Positions 31,063 to 35,211 of a DNA stretch of 35,211 nt are shown piece after piece (positions within the stretch are counted from its first letter, which is position 1; each line of letters starts with the position of its first letter). A program made the position numbers and the translations under genes. The notes beneath the pieces are model-generated. The model saw only the letters and a list, made by a program, of their open reading frames with translations, was not told the origin of the DNA and did no database searches. Source of the stretch: a virus; the IMG/VR virus record IMGVR_UViG_3300022745_000104, positions 1-35,211 of that record; one strand, given 5' to 3'.

Positions 31063-32543
31063 TGGCAATCTCTGACGCTCAATTCCTGGCCTGGTTGCGG
31101 ACCTCGACCGAGCGGATGGTGTTGGTCGAGGCCGACGTCTGGAGCGGCGGTGGCGTCGTCACGCGCTACATGAGTAACCGGGGCTGGGTCAGCGCTCCGA
31201 CCGATACCCCAGCCAGTACCGCGTACGACGACATCGTGCTAGATGTGCCGGGTATCCGGGCGCAGATGGCGGACGCGCTGCAAGGGCGCTCGGTGGTGAG
31301 CTTCGGTGACATCGAGATCGGCAACTGGAGCGGGGAGCGCGATTCCTGGCTGACCGATGCATGGGACGGCCGGCCGCTGCGGATCTATCTCGGTGACGCA
31401 AGTTGGGCCAAGTCGGATTTCAGACTGGTGTTCAACGGTGCGACGGCTGACATCCAGGCGCACGGCACCTCGCGCCTGACGTTGCGCCTGCGAGACCGGC
31501 AGATCGTGCTGGACCGGCCGATGCTCAGCGCAGTGGTGGGCGGTACCGGGAGCACGGCGGGCCAGCGTATCCCCTGCTGCTACGGCCAGGTTTACAACGC
31601 TGAGCCGCTGATGGTCGACGCAACGGCCCGCCGCTACCAGGTGCACGATGGGCAGATCCAGGCCATCACAGCGGTGCGCAGTAACGGGGAGGTCGTGAAC
31701 CCTGCGAACTACACGGTCGACCTGGCCACCGGCACGTTCGTCACAGCGTTTTCGATCCCCGGGACCATCACGTGTGATGTTCAAGGGAGTGCGACTGGCG
31801 GCCTCTATATCAACCGAGTCGGGGACATATTCGGCCGCATTCTCACCGAGCGCGGCCTGCTGACCGCTGGCGATATCGATGGCTCGGCTGTGGTCAATCT
31901 GAACCATGACAGCCCGGGCGTGGTTGGCCTGTACGTGCGTGACGACAGCACCACGGTTCTGGACGCGCTGGATGCTCTGATCACGGGTGTTGGCGGCTAC
32001 TACGCAGTTGCCCGAGACGGCACGTTCACGGGCGGGTTGTTCGCTGCGGCGACCGGGTCTCCTCTGATGACGATCACGGACGATGACCTGGTGGTTGGCG
32101 GCGTCGAGTTGTCCCGGCGGATCATCCCCCTGAAGTCGGTCCGATTGGGGTATGACCGCAATTGGGCGCCGGGCGGAACTATCAGCACGAACGTGACCGA
32201 CGAGGCTACCCGCGCGCGCCTTCGGGATGAGTACCGCATCGCATCGGCCGTAACCTCCGGTTCGGCCCAGTACCTGCTGGCCACCGACAGCGATGTGATC
32301 CCCACGGTGTTCGTCTCGGCGACCGATGCGACCACTGAGGCGACCCGCCGGGCCGGGCTCTACGGTGTGCTGCGCAGGGTGTTTACGCTCCGCGCGACGC
32401 TCGCGGCTCAGCCGTTGCGCCTGGGCAATGTCGTGGCGCTGGATCTGAGCCGGTTCGGCTTGGCTGGCGGTGTCTTGGCCAGGGTCATCGGGTTGCGCGA
32501 GTCGATCACCACCGACTCGGTTGAGGTTGAGGTCTGGGTATGA
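31062..32543 (+). CDS. Tail-tip/baseplate hub protein
   Basis: This 493-residue protein directly follows the tape measure with an overlapping start. The N-terminal half (RYMSNRGWVSAPTDTPASTA, GDIEIGNWSGERDSWL, RLTLRLRDRQIVLDRPML) and the phrase GQRIPCCYGQVYNAEPL are typical of tail-tip proteins of B3/D3112-like siphophages. The C-terminal half has beta-rich segments, ending RVIGLRESITTDSVEVEVW. It probably forms the ring or hub under the tube. No enzymatic motif was seen. Confidence 0.78.
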   Translation: MAISDAQFLAWLRTSTERMVLVEADVWSGGGVVTRYMSNRGWVSAPTDTPASTAYDDIVLDVPGIRAQMADALQGRSVVSFGDIEIGNWSGERDSWLTDAWDGRPLRIYLGDASWAKSDFRLVFNGATADIQAHGTSRLTLRLRDRQIVLDRPMLSAVVGGTGSTAGQRIPCCYGQVYNAEPLMVDATARRYQVHDGQIQAITAVRSNGEVVNPANYTVDLATGTFVTAFSIPGTITCDVQGSATGGLYINRVGDIFGRILTERGLLTAGDIDGSAVVNLNHDSPGVVGLYVRDDSTTVLDALDALITGVGGYYAVARDGTFTGGLFAAATGSPLMTITDDDLVVGGVELSRRIIPLKSVRLGYDRNWAPGGTISTNVTDEATRARLRDEYRIASAVTSGSAQYLLATDSDVIPTVFVSATDATTEATRRAGLYGVLRRVFTLRATLAAQPLRLGNVVALDLSRFGLAGGVLARVIGLRESITTDSVEVEVWV

Positions 32544-33895
32544 CGCTGAGGGTTTCGTTCGGCAATCTGGCGGCTGCTGCTGCGCTCGCGACGGCGCCGA
32601 CGACAAATCGTCTACCGTACAGCGACGATCTCTCGAACGCTGTCTGGACGAAGAACGGTGGCGTCTCGGCCGCCCTGAGCGGTGCGGTAACGGCGCCGGA
32701 TGGCTCGGCCTCGGTCTCGCTCATGACCGAGGGCGCGGTGACCGATCAACCTGCCGCCCTACAGGTGATCAGCGGTCATGTGGCCGGCACGATTTACACC
32801 GTGTCTGTGTACGTGCGGCGCTCTGCGGGCGCGCGAAACTTTGCGCTGGGCTTCGGGTCGACGGCGTTCGGCAACAACTTCGGTACGTGTTCCGTGGTGT
32901 TCGACGGCTCGACCGGGGCGGTGCTGGCAACAAACGGGGCTGCGATCGGCCGCAGCTACGTGCACGGTGCGGGTTGGCTGCGGCTGATCGTCACCGCGAC
33001 CGCATCCGTTGCCGGCAGCGGCGCGCCTCAGCTGCGCATCGTCTCCGGATCGTCGCTCTCCGCGTACTTGGGCGATGGTGCCAGTGGCGGCTACGTGTGG
33101 CGGATGCAGGAGGAGATTGGCCCGGTGGCCACCGCCGGCATCTATACCGCCGCAGCGGCGGCGTCGGGTGGGGGTTGGTCGGCGACGTTGCCGATGACCA
33201 ATGTTCAGGTCGAGGGCCGCGCTCGGGTCGCCCGCAGCGTTGGTGTTGTCGGAGCCTCTGTCATTTCCGGGAATCTGGCGGCCGCGTCGGCTGTCGGCGC
33301 TGCGGCTCTGTACGGGCACAACGCGTCTGCGACGGCGCGCTGGACCGTGGAGGTCTACAGCGGCCTGAACCTCACTGGATCGCTGCTCTACAGCGGAGAG
33401 GCAGCTGTCGCAGCGCTTGGGACCGTGGGGCCCGGATTGGCCGCGATGTGGTTCCCGTCCGTGGCTGGCGCGGCGTCCTTCCGGGTTACCGTCAGCGATC
33501 CGTTCAACGCCGCGGGCTACATCCAGGTTGGGCGCCTGTATCTCGGGGACTCGATCGCTCCGGTTTACGGCGCCGAGTATGGGTTTCATGTGTCTTGGCA
33601 AGATACCAGTGAGCAGTCCAGAACCCAGGGCGGTAGTTTGCGCACCGATGTTCGCGCCAAGTTTCTGAGAATCAATATTGAATTTGGCCTGCTGAATGAA
33701 TCTGAGCGGGCATATATTCTCTCGGGCCTATATTCAGTGGGGCTGAAGGATGAATTGCTGGCGAGCCTCTACGCCGGCGAGGGCGGCCTGAAAGAGCGCG
33801 ATTACCAGATTCTGGGCAAGGTGACGCAGGCGGTCGACTTGGCGCACCTCGGGATCGGTGCCTACGGCGGCTCGGTCACTATCGACTCGGTCTGA
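32540..33895 (+). CDS. Tail-tip protein with carbohydrate-binding-like N-terminal domain, probable receptor-binding protein
   Basis: This 451-residue protein overlaps the hub gene (ATGA). Residues about 20-165 look like a phage carbohydrate-binding module: LPYSDDLSNAVWTKNGGVSA, GTIYTVSVYVRRSAGARNFAL, AGWLRLIVTATAS. The middle part is beta-rich and Ala/Gly-rich. The C-terminal 90 residues (RTDVRAKFLRINIEFGLLNE, then YILSGLYSVGLKDELLASLY) match the end of B3-like tail proteins and have a clearly lower GC content. Binding to host surface polysaccharide is inferred. It is the last gene before the right end. Confidence 0.75.
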   Translation: MTLRVSFGNLAAAAALATAPTTNRLPYSDDLSNAVWTKNGGVSAALSGAVTAPDGSASVSLMTEGAVTDQPAALQVISGHVAGTIYTVSVYVRRSAGARNFALGFGSTAFGNNFGTCSVVFDGSTGAVLATNGAAIGRSYVHGAGWLRLIVTATASVAGSGAPQLRIVSGSSLSAYLGDGASGGYVWRMQEEIGPVATAGIYTAAAAASGGGWSATLPMTNVQVEGRARVARSVGVVGASVISGNLAAASAVGAAALYGHNASATARWTVEVYSGLNLTGSLLYSGEAAVAALGTVGPGLAAMWFPSVAGAASFRVTVSDPFNAAGYIQVGRLYLGDSIAPVYGAEYGFHVSWQDTSEQSRTQGGSLRTDVRAKFLRINIEFGLLNESERAYILSGLYSVGLKDELLASLYAGEGGLKERDYQILGKVTQAVDLAHLGIGAYGGSVTIDSV

Positions 33896-34012
33896 CCGTT
33901 GGGTGTCTCGGGCTCGCAACAGCGCCGGCCTGAGCCGGCCGATTCCGGCGTTACAGCACCCCATCATCGGGGGTCTAGTAACGCCTCATGTTTTGCAAAG
34001 CGTGCGCGTCGT
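33896..34012. other. Non-coding right-end region with hairpins and motif sites
   Basis: After the last gene stop, GCCGGC-CTGA-GCCGGC forms a hairpin near 33925. CCCC...GGGG can form another near 33959-33973. A TGTAACGC variant in reverse lies at 33949-33956, and the exact octamer AGTAACGC lies at 33977-33984. The tandem end sites begin at 33991. No gene is seen. Confidence 0.55.
33977..33988 (+). promoter_or_regulatory. AGTAACGCCTCA site at the right end
   Basis: The 12-base sequence is identical to the two half-sites of the inverted repeat at the left end (232-289). It lies two bases before the R2 repeat. Confidence 0.55.
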
Positions 34013-34031
34013 TTTTGCAAAGCGCGCGCGT
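33991..34031 (+). repeat. Tandem right-end transposase sites R2 and R1
   Basis: TTTTGCAAAGCGTGCGCGT (33991-34009) and TTTTGCAAAGCGCGCGCGT (34013-34031) are spaced exactly 22 bases apart. The second is the exact complement of the left-end site at 163-181. The 22-base period matches Mu R1/R2. They are bound by the transposase in the family model. Confidence 0.85.
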
Positions 34032-34038
34032 CCGTACA

Positions 34039-34212
34039 CCGGCGTCACCATGCGTCGGCGCCGGGTGGCCCCCCCACTGGCGCCGTGTCGGGCACCACTG
34101 GCGCCACCTGCGCCGGGCTTGTCGCAGGTCACTGGCGGGGGCGGGTCTGCATGCCCACACTGCCCGGCATGCGTTGGGCGTCCGCCCGGCGCGCCACGTC
34201 AGGGAGTCCGCC
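34039..34212. other. Right host flank, non-coding
   Basis: This is a very GC-rich gap between the prophage end and the first host gene, and no gene is visible in it. The pentamer following the proposed end is CCGGC; no equal pentamer stands directly before the left end. Confidence 0.5.
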
Positions 34213-35064
34213 ATGCCCACCCCTCAACACCCCGACGCCGGGGCCGTTCGTCCCCGCCCGCCCCTCACCCGCGACCGCGCCCGCCTTGCGGCCCGCCCGC
34301 TGGGCCTGACCGCCGCCACGGCCGCCTGTGCCGTCGTGACCGGCCTGGCGGGCGTGGGCCTGCTGGCTGGCTCGCCTGCGGCCGCCGCGGACACGCCCGC
34401 ACCGGCGCCGTCGGTCGCTGCCGCCTCGCCCGTGGCCTCGGCACCCGGCACCGGCGCCGCCACGTCGCGAGCCCTCCAAGCCGATGACCGTGCCTGGACG
34501 CCGGCCTTTGCCGCCTTCCTGCGCGCCCCGCAGGACGCGGCCGCCCGCACCGAGGCCACCGAGGCCTTCACCCGGCTCAGCGCCGCCCACCCCGAGGACC
34601 TGTCCGCCCTGGCCTGCCTGGGCGCGCTGACGGCCCTGTCGGCCCAGGACACCTGGCTGCCTTGGCGCAAGATGGCCCGCGCCGAGGACGGCCTGGCCCT
34701 GCTGGACCGCGCGCTGGCCCGCCTGCCCGGCGTGGCCGCCGGCCTGACCGCCGCGCCGGCCCACCAGGGCGTGCCCGCGCCGCTGCAGGTGCGCCTGGTG
34801 GCCGCGCGCACCTTCCTGGCCTTGCCCGCGATGTTCCACCGCCAGGAGCGGGGCCAGGCGCTGATCGAGCAGTTGGCCGCGGACCCCGCGCTGGACCGGG
34901 CACCCGCCCCGTTCCGTGCCGAGGCCTGGCTGCAGGTGGCCCACACGCGCCAGGCGGCCGGCCAGTCCGCCGCCGCCCGGCAGGCGCTGGACCGCTTGCA
35001 GACGCTGACCGGCACGCCCCAGCAGGTGCAGGCCGACAAGCTGCGCCGGGAGTGGTCGCTGTGA
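34213..35064 (+). CDS. Host exported or membrane-anchored protein of unknown function (TPR-like)
   Basis: This 283-residue protein has a basic N-terminus and one hydrophobic segment (LGLTAATAACAVVTGLAGVGLLAG) followed by ADTPAPAP, so it is a signal or anchor sequence. The rest is helical with alternating Ala/Leu patterns (EAFTRLSAAHPEDLSALACL, AWLQVAHTRQAAGQSAAARQ) like tetratricopeptide repeats. The ATG at 34213 is preceded by AGGGAGTCCGCC. The stop overlaps the ABC ATPase start (GTGA), so the two are likely part of one transport system. Function beyond this is not clear. Confidence 0.75.
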   Translation: MPTPQHPDAGAVRPRPPLTRDRARLAARPLGLTAATAACAVVTGLAGVGLLAGSPAAAADTPAPAPSVAAASPVASAPGTGAATSRALQADDRAWTPAFAAFLRAPQDAAARTEATEAFTRLSAAHPEDLSALACLGALTALSAQDTWLPWRKMARAEDGLALLDRALARLPGVAAGLTAAPAHQGVPAPLQVRLVAARTFLALPAMFHRQERGQALIEQLAADPALDRAPAPFRAEAWLQVAHTRQAAGQSAAARQALDRLQTLTGTPQQVQADKLRREWSL

Positions 35065-35211
35065 GCGCCGCCCGTGACACGGCCGGATCCGCCGGCCAAC
35101 CCGGCCCGGTGCTGCGCCTGCGCGGCATCACCCGCACCTGGCACCTGGGCCGGCACAGCGTGCCCGCGCTGCGCGGCGTGGACCTGGACCTGGCCCACGC
35201 CGCGCAGCGCG
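35061..35211 (+). CDS. Start of an ABC transporter ATP-binding protein (partial)
   Basis: The GTG at 35061 opens a frame that runs off the end of the window. The 50 residues include VLRLRGITRTWHLGRHSVPA and LRGVDLDLAHA, the opening of a MacB/LolD-type ABC ATPase with the stretch before Walker A. Substrate cannot be told. Confidence 0.75.
   Translation, partial: MSAARDTAGSAGQPGPVLRLRGITRTWHLGRHSVPALRGVDLDLAHAAQR

Larger units (their letters stand above)
154..34038 (+). mobile_element. Mu-like transposable prophage with siphovirus tail genes
   Basis: The element carries a DDE transposase A, its AAA ATPase partner B, a gp16-family protein, a Mor-like activator and Mu-type head genes (gp27, gp28, gp29, gp30/F, G and I relatives). 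These are combined with tail genes of a non-contractile tail. It is bounded by an exact 19-bp inverted repeat (163-181 and 34013-34031), and a second right-end copy lies 22 bp further in, as in Mu R1/R2. The ends are placed at the TG at 154 and the CA at 34037-34038, because Mu-type elements end in TG...CA. This is inference, since no 5-bp duplication is visible. All structural genes are open and none is visibly frameshifted, so the prophage may be functional, although the tail-tip module is very short. Confidence 0.9.

Noticed and set aside
154-34038. CRISPR array or restriction-modification genes
   Set aside because: No regularly spaced repeats with spacers and no methyltransferase or nuclease gene motifs were seen apart from the terminase and the possible MuF domain.

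Overview
The window holds one nearly complete transposable (Mu-like) prophage, about 154 to 34038, in a GC-rich chromosome. The host is probably a Gram-negative proteobacterium. GC-rich codon use and an Rz/Rz1 lysis pair suggest Burkholderiales or a similar group, but genus cannot be read from this sequence. The phage combines Mu-type replication and head genes with a long non-contractile (siphovirus) tail: there is a tube protein, a slippery G/GT chaperone pair and a very long tape measure, but no sheath or Mu baseplate genes. That combination is typical of the B3/D3112 type of transposable phage.

Layout: bases 1-153 are left flank without a gene. A 19-bp transposase-type end site lies at 163-181. 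Its exact inverted copy lies at 34013-34031, with a second tandem copy 22 bp further in. A leftward lysogeny operon (HTH repressor plus an unknown gene, 286-1308) diverges from the early rightward operon across a 400-bp control region. The early operon encodes a Ner-like regulator, transposase A, ATPase B, small regulators and membrane proteins, a gp16-family protein, a Mor-like activator, a DUF3164 protein and three small unknown proteins. It ends at a strong terminator at 9781-9813.

The late genes start with lysis (holin, lytic transglycosylase, Rz with embedded Rz1). Packaging and head genes follow (gp25-, gp26-, gp49- and gp27-like proteins, large terminase, portal, MuF protein with a possible nuclease-like C-terminus, gpG-like protein). 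A terminator at 18308-18333 separates these from the protease/scaffold, decoration and major capsid genes, the connector genes, the tail tube, the frameshifted chaperones, the 2082-residue tape measure and two tail-tip proteins. The right end follows at once. To its right are host genes: an exported or membrane-anchored protein and the start of an ABC transporter ATPase.

The main unexplained signal is an octamer, AGTAACGC. It occurs 16 times inside the prophage, mostly in gene junctions and mostly in the direction of local transcription. This resembles the stoperator sites of cluster A mycobacteriophages. Other points of interest are a -1 frameshift site, a tRNA-like relic, a possible toxin-like domain on the MuF protein, a fused gp49 protein, an insertion in the tail tube, a very short tail-tip module, and flanks without a recognisable target duplication.
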